Positions 44,029 through 51,199 of a stretch of 64,000 bases of DNA are shown here, in pieces. The DNA is from Pseudomonadota bacterium (GTDB lineage Bacteria; Pseudomonadota; Alphaproteobacteria; Rhodospirillales; Magnetospirillaceae). Location of the stretch: positions 57,841 to 121,840 of the forward strand of contig JAJZVW010000007.1 in assembly GCA_021847015.1 (NCBI GenBank), read 5' to 3'. The notes beneath the pieces are model-generated. The model had not been told where the DNA came from. It saw only the letters and a program-made list of their open reading frames with translations, and ran no database searches. How positions within the stretch are numbered: position 1 is the first letter of the stretch; each line of letters opens with the position of its first letter. The position numbers and the translations under genes are program-made.

Positions 44029-44155
44029 ACTTGGTTCCTTGCAGGTCTGGCAACGCACGTTGTCAGTTCGCTCAGTTTCGGATCACCACTCTAACGTGCA
44101 TTCTCTCATATTGATGAGCTATCGCAACGGCCGTCAGTGAGAGGAGGCGTTACCC

Positions 44156-44461
44156 ATGGCTCGCATCGATTGGCGATCGGCGGGCGCGTATGAGGACTTG
44201 CGTCCGCTCGACGCGCCCGCCTTCGCCTTTGAGTTTCTACGCCGCAACCCAGACTTCCTCGCAGACCATGCTCGTCTGACGCGCAAAGCTAGACGACATA
44301 CGCTCAATGATGCCGAGGCGGAGGAATTCGCTCGGCGCTGGGGGGTGCGATTTCAGGACAAATCGCGACCTGTCGTCGTCCACGACGACGCTGTGGACGC
44401 CCCGGGCGCTTCCAACTGTCCTCGTTCTGACCGAGCTTCCCGATCGCCACGCCGATCCTAG
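44156..44461 (+). CDS. DUF6499 protein, N-terminal half of FseA-like activator
   Basis: A 101-residue frame behind GAGGAGG. MARIDWRSAGAYEDLRPLDAPAFAFEFLRRNPDFL is the DUF6499 signature, ending in EEFARRWGVRF. After about residue 82 (VVVHDDAVDAP) the frame reads unlikely sequence (GASNCPRSDRASRSPRRS). The protein-like continuation lies in the +1 frame. This matches msi172, whose ribosomes shift +1 into msi171 to make FseA, the activator of ICE excision. Confidence 0.82.
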   Translation: MARIDWRSAGAYEDLRPLDAPAFAFEFLRRNPDFLADHARLTRKARRHTLNDAEAEEFARRWGVRFQDKSRPVVVHDDAVDAPGASNCPRSDRASRSPRRS

Positions 44462-44927
44462 CTTCGCGCTTACTTCCCGCGATCTCCACTCCATTCTCAC
44501 CGCTGAAGACCACGATAGGATCGTTGAGCTGCGCGGTACGCCCATTCGCTTGCAAACCCCGGCAGGCACGCATGGGCCTGTAGGGGTGCTCTTACCCCTT
44601 GATCAGCTGTTTGACATCCGTGTCGCCGCCGCGCTGCGGCTATGGCGCGGTCTAACAGGGCGCAAGCCGGGGCCTGATCCCGGCGTTCTCACCAAGGCTC
44701 GCCGCAACCGGCTTATCCTCGCATTGCGCGCCCTCGACGGCCGGCTCGAAAAGGCGAGCTATCCGGAAATAGCTGCCGCACTGTTTGACACCGCCCCAAT
44801 TTCAAAACGCGACTGGATTTCGCACGAGTTGCGGGATCAAACCGGCCGTCTCGTGCGGCTCGGCTTTTCCATGATGAAAGGCGGCTACAGGCGCCTCCTG
44901 CTCTACCCATACCGGCGTCGCGCTTAG
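44307..44927 (+). CDS. DUF2285 protein, C-terminal half of FseA-like activator
   Basis: The frame is open from 44307, but its sequence becomes protein-like only from about 44397 (RALPTVLVLTELPDR), then gives FDIRVAAALRLWRGLTGRKPG and the C-terminal DUF2285 block (LILALRALDGRLEKASYPEIAAALF, DLVRLGFSMMKGGYRRLL-like). No good start with a ribosome site exists at that point. It is best explained as the second half of a fused product of about 257 residues made by +1 frameshifting, a counterpart of msi171. Confidence 0.78.
   Translation: MMPRRRNSLGAGGCDFRTNRDLSSSTTTLWTPRALPTVLVLTELPDRHADPSFALTSRDLHSILTAEDHDRIVELRGTPIRLQTPAGTHGPVGVLLPLDQLFDIRVAAALRLWRGLTGRKPGPDPGVLTKARRNRLILALRALDGRLEKASYPEIAAALFDTAPISKRDWISHELRDQTGRLVRLGFSMMKGGYRRLLLYPYRRRA
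44396..44408 (+). other. Candidate +1 ribosomal frameshift site
   Basis: In the first frame the codons read GAC GCC CCG GGC; one base on they read ACG CCC CGG GCG. The conserved protein sequence leaves the first frame and enters the second across this CCCCGGG run, so slippage on GCC/CCC is plausible. The exact slip codon is inference. Confidence 0.5.
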
Positions 44928-45001
44928 CAGCTTGCACGCGAGCCGATGCGCGTTCGCCCCCCTCCGACATCGCACTATTTCGGACCGGGTCCCTTCCGCC
45001 A

Positions 45002-45055
45002 CCGTGATCGCTGACAGCCGCCGTCATTCGACGGCCGCCCACGCGATCACGGAGG
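45002..45055 (+). promoter_or_regulatory. Two-level hairpin overlapping the ribosome site of the AlpA-like gene
   Basis: CCGTGATCGC (45002-45011) pairs perfectly with GCGATCACGG (45043-45052). Inside it GCCGTC (45020-45025) pairs with GACGGC (45030-45035). The 3' strand of the outer stem runs into GGAGG (45051-45055), so folding would partly hide the ribosome site. Confidence 0.55.
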
Positions 45056-45061
45056 TATCCC

Positions 45062-45346
45062 ATGTCGACCAATCTCGCAGGCCTGCCGCCGCGCTACCTG
45101 CGCACGCCCGAGGCCGCGCGCTTCGTCGGCCTTTCCATCCGCACGCTTGAGAAGCACCGCATCTACGGCACAGGTCCGCGCTATTCGAAGCTCGGCGGCC
45201 GCGTCGTCTACCGCGTCGAGGACCTGCAGACATGGGTCGACGCCGCGGCCAAGGCATCGACCTCTGATCCGGGCAAGGTGATCGTGCTGCCGGCCAAGCG
45301 CCATACGCCGGCCGAGCTCGAACAAGCCCGCCAGCCGCGCCGCTGA
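45062..45346 (+). CDS. AlpA-like HTH protein, possible excisionase
   Basis: A 94-residue protein with a MerR/AlpA-type winged HTH: PPRYLRTPEAARFVGLSIRTLEKHRIYGTGPRYSKLGGRVVYRVEDLQTWVDA. Proteins of this fold act as recombination directionality factors or regulators. Its position right after the FseA-like genes and before replication and transfer genes resembles RdfS, the FseA-controlled excisionase of ICEMlSymR7A. The HTH call is firm; the excisionase role is inference. Confidence 0.8.
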   Translation: MSTNLAGLPPRYLRTPEAARFVGLSIRTLEKHRIYGTGPRYSKLGGRVVYRVEDLQTWVDAAAKASTSDPGKVIVLPAKRHTPAELEQARQPRR

Positions 45347-45354
45347 CTTCCCCG

Positions 45355-46410
45355 ATGTCAGCGCGCCATCGCACACGATCCGAACGCGAGCAGCTCGAAT
45401 TGTTTCGGGCCCTGCCAGGCGATCTCGCGCCGCGCGACGCGCAAGACCTCATGGCCTATCCCTTTTTCAGCCTCGCCAAGACGCATCGCACGACGCCGAT
45501 CGACTACCGGATGAACGACATCGCCATCCGCGTCGAAGCGGTGCCTGAGCACGGCATGGCGACCATCTGGGACGCCGACGTCTTGATCTGGGCCGCCAGC
45601 CAAATCGTCGAGGCCCGCGACGCGGGCCTGCGGACGTCGCGCCTAATGGCCGCCACCCCATACGAGATTCTCACCTTCATCGGCCGCGGCGTCAGCGCGC
45701 GCGATTATCACCGTCTGAAGGCGGCCCTCGACCGTCTGCAATCGACCACCGTCGCCACATCGCTGCGCCAGACGAGCGAGCGGCGCATGCACCGCTTCTC
45801 CTGGATCAACGAATGGACCGAGCGCGCCGACGCGCATGGCCGCGCCGACGGCATCGATCTCATCGTGCCGGACTGGTTCTACCGCGCCGTCCTCGACGAC
45901 GCGCTCGTGCTCACCATCGACCGCGAATACTTCAAGCTGACCGGCGGCCTCGAGCGCTGGCTTTATCGCATCGTGCGCAAGCACGCTGGCAGGCAGCGCG
46001 CAGGTTGGCGGTTCGATTTCCGACACCTTCATTGCAAGTCGGCGAGCCTTTCGCCGTTCAAACGCTTTGCGTTCGAGCTGCGCGATCTGGCACGCCGGCA
46101 ACCGCTGCCCGGATATCGGCTCGGCGTCGAACGCGACCGCACCGGCCGCGAGCTTCTCGTCTTCGCTCGCAGCCACTTATCCACAGGAGCCTGTGGACAA
46201 GTTGTTGACGCAGTCGTGCCTTCAGGAACCTCGGAGCGCGTGCCATCGGGAACCGAAGGCGCGTGCCATCAGGAACCCGAAGCGGCATTTTCGGATGGAA
46301 ATTCCGTCGCTTGCGAGCCGCCTAACTTAGAATCTAACCAACAAGAATCTAACGAGTCTGTTGTTGGCGACGGCGCTCCCCAGTGCAAAACCGGGAGCGG
46401 CGCTCGATGA
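45355..46410 (+). CDS. repA: Replication initiator protein A (RPA family)
   Basis: A 351-residue protein. The first 275 residues match the replication initiator A family: FRALPGDLAPRDAQDLMAYPFFSLAKTHR, IDYRMNDIAIRVE, GMATIWDADVLIWAASQI, ATPYEILTFIGRG and YFKLTGGLERWLYRIVRKHAG. The C-terminal tail is low complexity (VPSGT repeats) because the DNA there is a set of short direct repeats. It should start replication of the excised circle or the transferred strand. Its stop overlaps parA (ATGA). Confidence 0.9.
   Translation: MSARHRTRSEREQLELFRALPGDLAPRDAQDLMAYPFFSLAKTHRTTPIDYRMNDIAIRVEAVPEHGMATIWDADVLIWAASQIVEARDAGLRTSRLMAATPYEILTFIGRGVSARDYHRLKAALDRLQSTTVATSLRQTSERRMHRFSWINEWTERADAHGRADGIDLIVPDWFYRAVLDDALVLTIDREYFKLTGGLERWLYRIVRKHAGRQRAGWRFDFRHLHCKSASLSPFKRFAFELRDLARRQPLPGYRLGVERDRTGRELLVFARSHLSTGACGQVVDAVVPSGTSERVPSGTEGACHQEPEAAFSDGNSVACEPPNLESNQQESNESVVGDGAPQCKTGSGAR
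46177..46353. other. Candidate replication origin inside the 3' end of repA
   Basis: TTATCCACA, the consensus DnaA box, is at 46177-46185, and an inverted near-copy (TGTGGACAA) is at 46192-46200. Three direct repeats of GTGCCWTCRGGAACC start at 46216, 46240 and 46263 (spacing 24 and 23). Two AGAATCTAAC repeats (46329 and 46344) lie in an AT-richer tract. This is the layout of an iteron origin. Confidence 0.6.
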
Positions 46411-47045
46411 TCGTCGCGCTGCTCAACCAGAAAGGCGGCGTCGGCAAGACAACGCTCGCCTTGCATCTCGCCGGCCAATGGGCCCGGCAAGGAAAGCGGA
46501 TCACCCTGATAGACGCCGATCCGCAAGGCTCGGCGCTCGACTGGTCCGAGCAGCGCGGACGCCGGCGCCATGACCGCCTGTTCGGCGTCATCGGCCTCGC
46601 GCGCGACACGCTACATCGCGAAGCCCCCGAGCTCGGCCGTCATACCGATCACGTCATCATTGACGGGCCGCCGCGCGTCGCCGCGTTGCTGCGTTCAGCG
46701 CTGCTCGCCGCTGACCTCGCGCTGATCCCCGTGCAACCGTCGCCGTTCGACGGCTGGGCATCGGCCGAGATGCTGGCGCTGATCGCCGAAGCGCGCGTCT
46801 TTCGTCCCGCACTCGTAGCCCGATTCGTCCTCAATCGCTGTCCCGCGCGCACGGTCATCGCCCGAGAGACCGCGCATAGCCTTGCCGAACACGATCCGCC
46901 GGCGCTCGCGGCGCGGATTGGCCAGCGCGTGACCTTCGCCGACGCAGCGCGCGCGGGTCAGCTCGTCTTTGAGCAGGACGATTGCAGCCCAGCCGCGCGC
47001 GAGATCGCGGCGCTGGCAGCCGAAGTCGGGAGGCTCACGCCATAA
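46407..47045 (+). CDS. parA: ParA-family partition ATPase
   Basis: A 212-residue ATPase from ATG 46407 (frames open further upstream only cover the repA tail). It shows the deviant Walker A NQKGGVGKTT near residue 7, LIDADPQGSALDWSEQR and DHVIIDGPPR. The small size fits single-domain ParA proteins that pair with a short RHH centromere-binding partner. It lies in the order repA-parA-RHH, typical for these ICEs, and should help keep the excised element. Confidence 0.93.
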   Translation: MIVALLNQKGGVGKTTLALHLAGQWARQGKRITLIDADPQGSALDWSEQRGRRRHDRLFGVIGLARDTLHREAPELGRHTDHVIIDGPPRVAALLRSALLAADLALIPVQPSPFDGWASAEMLALIAEARVFRPALVARFVLNRCPARTVIARETAHSLAEHDPPALAARIGQRVTFADAARAGQLVFEQDDCSPAAREIAALAAEVGRLTP

Positions 47046-47296
47046 CCGCCCGCGGCCCCAACAGCGGTTTCGCCACCCGTCCGCGCAACGCAGAGAGCTG
47101 GATCAAGTCGCCCGATCCCGCCTCGTCGGGCGCGCCGGCGGCAGACCTCTACACGGCGCGGCTCACCATCGACATCACGCCCGCCTTGCGCGGCCGGATC
47201 AAGATCGCCGCCTTCCAGCGCGGCGTCACCGTCGCCGACATGCTGCGCGACCTGTTGGCGCGCGAATTTCCCGACACCGATGGAGAGCGCTCATGA
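46982..47296 (+). CDS. ParG-like ribbon-helix-helix protein
   Basis: The C-terminal 45 residues (LYTARLTIDITPALRGRIKIAAFQRGVTVADMLRDLLARE) form a RHH domain like ParG. The preceding region (NSGFATRPRNAESWIKSPDP) is conserved-looking and polar. No ATG lies at the likely start near 47045; the only ATG upstream is at 46982 inside parA, so the start is uncertain. It probably binds the partition site and partners ParA. Its stop overlaps the next ATG. Confidence 0.72.
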   Translation: MQPSRARDRGAGSRSREAHAITARGPNSGFATRPRNAESWIKSPDPASSGAPAADLYTARLTIDITPALRGRIKIAAFQRGVTVADMLRDLLAREFPDTDGERS

Positions 47297-47802
47297 GAGC
47301 CGATCCCAACGCCGGCCGTGCGCCGCGGCCCAATGCCGGACCGTTGCTGACTCACGTCGAGCTGACCTGGCTCGAAGGACGCATCGAGCACTGGATCCGC
47401 TTCGGCCGCGATGCCGGCGAGACGATCCTCGATCGCCGCCGCCGCGTGCTGAGCTTCGCGCCGCACAGCGTCTTCGCCTTCGTGCGCTGGGCTTCCAACG
47501 ACTTTGGCACGATCGTCTCACGCATCGATATCGTCCGCGCGATCGACCACGGCGAATCCTATCAGACGCTGCCCTTCGTCCGCCCCGGCGGCGACATCCT
47601 GTTGCGCATCAGCGGTTGGCCGAAAGTCGAGCGTGTCCTTCAGGCAATCGACGCCGTCGAGGCGCTCGGCATCGATCCAGCCGGCGCCGCGCCGGATCAC
47701 TGGCGCCATCTCCACAACCGCCTGATCGTCGGCCTGCCGTCGCGCCCCTACAGCCGCGAGCAGCACCGCGCCTGGCTGCTGCGCCGAAGGCTTGCGCCAT
47801 GA
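47293..47802 (+). CDS. DUF2840 protein
   Basis: A 169-residue protein from ATG 47293. LLTHVELTWLEGRIEHWIRFGRDAGETILDRRRRVLSFAP and FAFVRWASNDFGTIVSRIDIVRA, with LPFVRPGGDILLRISGWPKVERVL, are the DUF2840 signature. It always appears between ParA/RHH and the TraF peptidase in these elements. The role is unknown. It overlaps both neighbours by 4 bases. Confidence 0.88.
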   Translation: MRADPNAGRAPRPNAGPLLTHVELTWLEGRIEHWIRFGRDAGETILDRRRRVLSFAPHSVFAFVRWASNDFGTIVSRIDIVRAIDHGESYQTLPFVRPGGDILLRISGWPKVERVLQAIDAVEALGIDPAGAAPDHWRHLHNRLIVGLPSRPYSREQHRAWLLRRRLAP

Positions 47803-48311
47803 CGCGCTTCGGCTTCGTCCTCACCACCTACGCTGCGACGCTCTTCGTCGCGCTGTCGAGCCTCTTTCATCCCGCGCCAAAGCTACTCTGGAACGCTAGC
47901 GCCAGCGTCCCGATCGGCCTCTATGCGGTGCGGCGCGCGCCTCCGCTGCATGTCGGCGAACTGGTTGTGGTTCAGCCGCCAGCGCCTCTCGCGCAGGTCT
48001 TCGCCGCGCGCCGGTACCTGCCACTCGGCGTGCCGCTGGTGAAGCACATCCTCGCGCTTACCGGTCAGACCGTCTGCCGTAGCGGACTCCGCATCACCGT
48101 CGACGGCACGGCCATGGGCGACGCGCTCGAACGTGACCGCTTCGGCCGTGCTCTGCCGGACTGGCAGGGCTGCAGCGTGCTCGGGCTGGGCGAAGTCTTC
48201 CTCATGAACCGCACGCCGCCGGACTCTCTCGACGGCCGGTATTTCGGGCCTCTGCCGGCGACCAGCATCGTCGGCCGGGCCGATCCGATCTGGACCCACG
48301 CGGAGAACTGA
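47799..48311 (+). CDS. traF: TraF-type S26 signal peptidase
   Basis: A 170-residue protein from ATG 47799. One N-terminal membrane anchor (LTTYAATLFVALSSLF), the Ser block SASVPIGLYAVRRAPP and the Lys region in RRYLPLGVPLVKHILALTG fit the S26/TraF family. TraF cleaves and cyclises the TrbC pilin in P-type conjugation systems, and trbC is present downstream. Membrane bound, active site in the periplasm. Confidence 0.9.
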   Translation: MTRFGFVLTTYAATLFVALSSLFHPAPKLLWNASASVPIGLYAVRRAPPLHVGELVVVQPPAPLAQVFAARRYLPLGVPLVKHILALTGQTVCRSGLRITVDGTAMGDALERDRFGRALPDWQGCSVLGLGEVFLMNRTPPDSLDGRYFGPLPATSIVGRADPIWTHAEN

Positions 48312-48313
48312 CC

Positions 48314-49153
48314 ATGCCTCAACCATTCGCTCGGTCGGTTCCCGCGGCGTCGTCCACGCCTCGCGACTCTTCCTCCTTCCCGGCCAACGCCGCATCTCTC
48401 GCTTGCCGTACCGGCTCGCGTCGATTGTGCTGGATGTGCCGTCACATCCCATTCGCGATTGTGCTGGTGCTGCTGTCTGTGGGTGGCGTTGCTCATGCCC
48501 AGGCCAGCGACAAGCGTCCGCCAGCCGTCATGTCGGAAAGCGGTCGCTTTGCGCGGTTCGTGTCGGAAGCCGCGCTACGCTTCGGCATTCCGACATCCTG
48601 GATCACCGCTGTCATGCAGGCGGAAAGTCGCGGAGTCGTGCGCGCCATTTCGCCCAAAGGCGCGATGGGGCTGATGCAGATCATGCCCGATACCTGGTCC
48701 GGCTTGCGGTCGCGATACCGCCTCGGCGCCGATCCATTCGACCCGCACGACAACATCCTGGCGGGCGCGGCGTACCTTCGCGAACTGCATGACCGCTACG
48801 GCGCCTTCGGCTTCCTCGCGGCCTACAACGCTGGTCCCGGGCGGTATGAGGATCACCTTGCGACCGGGCGCCCGTTGCCGGCGGAGACGCGAGCCTATGT
48901 CGCCGCGCTCACACCGTCGCTTCGCGACGGCGGATCGGCGCCGGGCAATTTCATCACCGCGATGATCCGCCCGTGGATCGACGCGCCGTTGTTTCCGGTG
49001 CGGCGCAGTGACGGTTCGACGGTCCCGCCACAGTCATCGGATGGCGTGTCGAAACAGCGAGCGACTGCAACGTCGGCTGCCGATTGGACAAGCCTTGCGC
49101 CACAGTCCGAGGGCCTGTTCGCGCGTCTGTCGGTCCGTAGGCCTAAGCCATGA
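48314..49153 (+). CDS. Lytic transglycosylase (SLT domain), conjugation-associated
   Basis: A 279-residue protein with a signal peptide near residues 40-60 (FAIVLVLLSVGGVAHAQA); the real start may be an internal codon closer to it. The SLT domain shows ITAVMQAESRG (catalytic Glu near 103), AMGLMQIMPDTW and AAYNAGPGRYE. It opens the peptidoglycan so that the transfer channel can pass. It follows traF by 2 bases. Confidence 0.9.
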   Translation: MPQPFARSVPAASSTPRDSSSFPANAASLACRTGSRRLCWMCRHIPFAIVLVLLSVGGVAHAQASDKRPPAVMSESGRFARFVSEAALRFGIPTSWITAVMQAESRGVVRAISPKGAMGLMQIMPDTWSGLRSRYRLGADPFDPHDNILAGAAYLRELHDRYGAFGFLAAYNAGPGRYEDHLATGRPLPAETRAYVAALTPSLRDGGSAPGNFITAMIRPWIDAPLFPVRRSDGSTVPPQSSDGVSKQRATATSAADWTSLAPQSEGLFARLSVRRPKP

Positions 49154-49306
49154 GCTGCCTTCGGTCTCATCGGGGTGCGGCGGGCAAGCGGACACGTTTG
49201 GATGTGGGTGCTGGGGAGCGGAGACGACCAACCCACGGACGGCAAGGGAAAAGGCCGGCCTTCGGCGCGGCCTATGTAGTTGGGAAGATTGAGGAATTCA
49301 CCAACG

Positions 49307-49329
49307 GCGCCAACACTCGGTGCTGGCGC
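49307..49329. other. Hairpin upstream of the relaxase gene, oriT candidate
   Basis: GCGCCA (49307-49312) and TGGCGC (49324-49329) with a further CAC/GTG pairing make a 10-bp stem with one mismatch and a 3-base loop. An AT-richer tract with TTGTGCAA follows. The 247-base gap before the relaxase is otherwise without a gene, and oriT is expected near a relaxase gene. It could instead be a terminator. Confidence 0.35.
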
Positions 49330-49400
49330 TTTCTGCAAATTGTGCAAGCATTTCAAGGCTTCGAGCGCAGTCGCTCTGAATCGCCTCTGGGCCCAACACC

Positions 49401-51152
49401 ATGACGACGCGCGACGACGACCTGCGGGTCCGGCCCGGGCGCATCCAGCACGGCAACCGTGGCGGCAAGCGACCACAGACCTTCGTCGGCGACGTGATGC
49501 GGGCCGCGAAGAAGGCGGGCCATGTCGGCAACAGCTTCCGTTCGAGCCAGGGCCGCAGCCGGTCGCGCTTCGGACGCGGCCGGCGCGCGGCGGTCTCGAT
49601 TCGATTGCGCTCGAACGCTCGCCGCGTGGTGATGAAAGCGCGCGTCGTGCGGCACCAGGGAGCGCGGTTCCGCTCGGCGCCCCTACCCAAGCACATCGCC
49701 TACCTCAAGCGCGAGGGTGTGACGCGCGACGGTGAGGACGCGCGGATGTTCGACGCAGCTTCCGACACGGCGGATGAACGCGCCTTCGCCGAGCGCTGCG
49801 AGGATGACCGTCATCACTTCCGATTCATCATATCGCCGGAAGACGGGGCCGAGCTCGGCGACCTCAAGACCTTCACGCGCGAGCTGATGCTCGATGTCGA
49901 CAAGGACCTCGGCACCAGGCTCGACTGGGTCGCGGTCGACCACTGGAACACCGACAATCCACACGTCCATGTTCTCATCCGCGGCCGTGCCGATGACGGT
50001 CAGGACCTGGTCATCAGCCGCGAATACATCAGCCGGGGTTTTCGCGATCGCGCGGCCGAGCGCATCACGCTGGAGTTGGGCCCGCGCAGTGAGCGGGAGA
50101 TCCGCACGGCCCTCGAACGGGAAGTCGGATCAGATCGATGGACGAGCCTCGACCGGGCGCTGCGCGACATCTCTGACGAATGCGGCGGCGTCGCCGACCT
50201 GCGGCCCGGGCATGACACCGAGGACCCCGAGCTGCGCGGTTTGCTGCTCGGGCGGGCGGCGAAACTCGAACGCCTCGGCCTCGCGGATCCGGTCGGCCCT
50301 GCCTGCTGGACGCTCAAGCCAGGGCTTGAACCGGCGCTCCGCCAACTCGGCATTCGGGGCGACATCATCAAGACGATGCACCAGGCGATGAGCGCCGGCG
50401 GGCATGAGCCGGACGTCAGTTCTTTCGCTCTGCACGGAGAGGAGCCATCCGATCCAGTGCTCGGCCGGCTGGTCAAGCGCGGCCTCGACGACGAGCTCAA
50501 GGGGACCGCCTATGCGATCGTCGCCGGCGTCGATGGCCGCACCCATCATCTCAAGTTCTCCGATCTCGAGATCACCGGCGACGCGCCGGCGGGGGCGATC
50601 GTAGAGGCGCGAAGCTATGACGACTCGAACGGACGGCGCCGCCTGTCGCTCGCCACCCGCTCGGATCTTTCGATCGAGGCGCAGGTGACAGCGTCGGGGG
50701 CGACCTGGCTCGATCGCCAGCTCCTCGCCAAGGATGCGCCGCTCAGCGGCGGGGGGTTCGGCGCCCAGGTGCGCCAGGCTATGGAAGCGCGCGTCGATCA
50801 TCTCGCACAGGAAGGACTCGCCCACCGGCAGGGGCAGCGGGTGATCTTCGCTCGCGATCTCCTCGCCACCCTGCGTCGGCGAGAATTGGACGACGCGGCG
50901 GCGAAGCTCTCTGCGGAGACTGGGCTCGCTTATCAGCCCGCGGCGGAAGGCGAGCGCGTCTCGGGCGTCTATCGGCAGCGGGTGACGCTCGCCGCCGGCC
51001 GGTTCGCCATGATCGACGATGGGCTCGGCTTCCAGCTCGTGCCCTGGCGGCCGGCACTAGAGCAGCAACTCGGGCGGCAGGTCAGCGGCGTGATCGCGCC
51101 GGGAGGGAGCGTTGATTGGAATTTCGGAAAGAGACGCGGCCTGGGACTTTAG
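49401..51152 (+). CDS. Relaxase/mobilisation nuclease, DUF3363 (RlxS-type)
   Basis: A 583-residue relaxase. The basic N-terminus precedes a VirD2-like domain with HFRFIISPEDGAEL, a candidate tyrosine in KHIAYLKREGVTRDG, and the metal motif WVAVDHWNTDNPHVHVLIRG (H...NPHVH). DLVISREYISRGFRDRAAER and the long C-terminal DUF3363 region follow. It nicks oriT and pilots the single strand through the coupling protein. The C-terminal half (GLGFQLVPWRPALEQQLGRQVSG) is the usual family ending. Confidence 0.92.
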   Translation: MTTRDDDLRVRPGRIQHGNRGGKRPQTFVGDVMRAAKKAGHVGNSFRSSQGRSRSRFGRGRRAAVSIRLRSNARRVVMKARVVRHQGARFRSAPLPKHIAYLKREGVTRDGEDARMFDAASDTADERAFAERCEDDRHHFRFIISPEDGAELGDLKTFTRELMLDVDKDLGTRLDWVAVDHWNTDNPHVHVLIRGRADDGQDLVISREYISRGFRDRAAERITLELGPRSEREIRTALEREVGSDRWTSLDRALRDISDECGGVADLRPGHDTEDPELRGLLLGRAAKLERLGLADPVGPACWTLKPGLEPALRQLGIRGDIIKTMHQAMSAGGHEPDVSSFALHGEEPSDPVLGRLVKRGLDDELKGTAYAIVAGVDGRTHHLKFSDLEITGDAPAGAIVEARSYDDSNGRRRLSLATRSDLSIEAQVTASGATWLDRQLLAKDAPLSGGGFGAQVRQAMEARVDHLAQEGLAHRQGQRVIFARDLLATLRRRELDDAAAKLSAETGLAYQPAAEGERVSGVYRQRVTLAAGRFAMIDDGLGFQLVPWRPALEQQLGRQVSGVIAPGGSVDWNFGKRRGLGL

Positions 51153-51199
51153 CTGTTTGTTGCCCTGCCCAAATTTTGCAGCACTCCCAATCTTTACCT

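Noticed and set aside
44091..44100. ACGTGCA as half of a TraR tra-box before the FseA-like genes
   Set aside because: Only one half-site is seen and no traR is present in the window; too weak to call.
46216..46277. CRISPR-like array from the three direct repeats in repA
   Set aside because: Repeats are 15 bp with 8-9 bp gaps, inside a replication gene, with no cas genes; they fit iterons.
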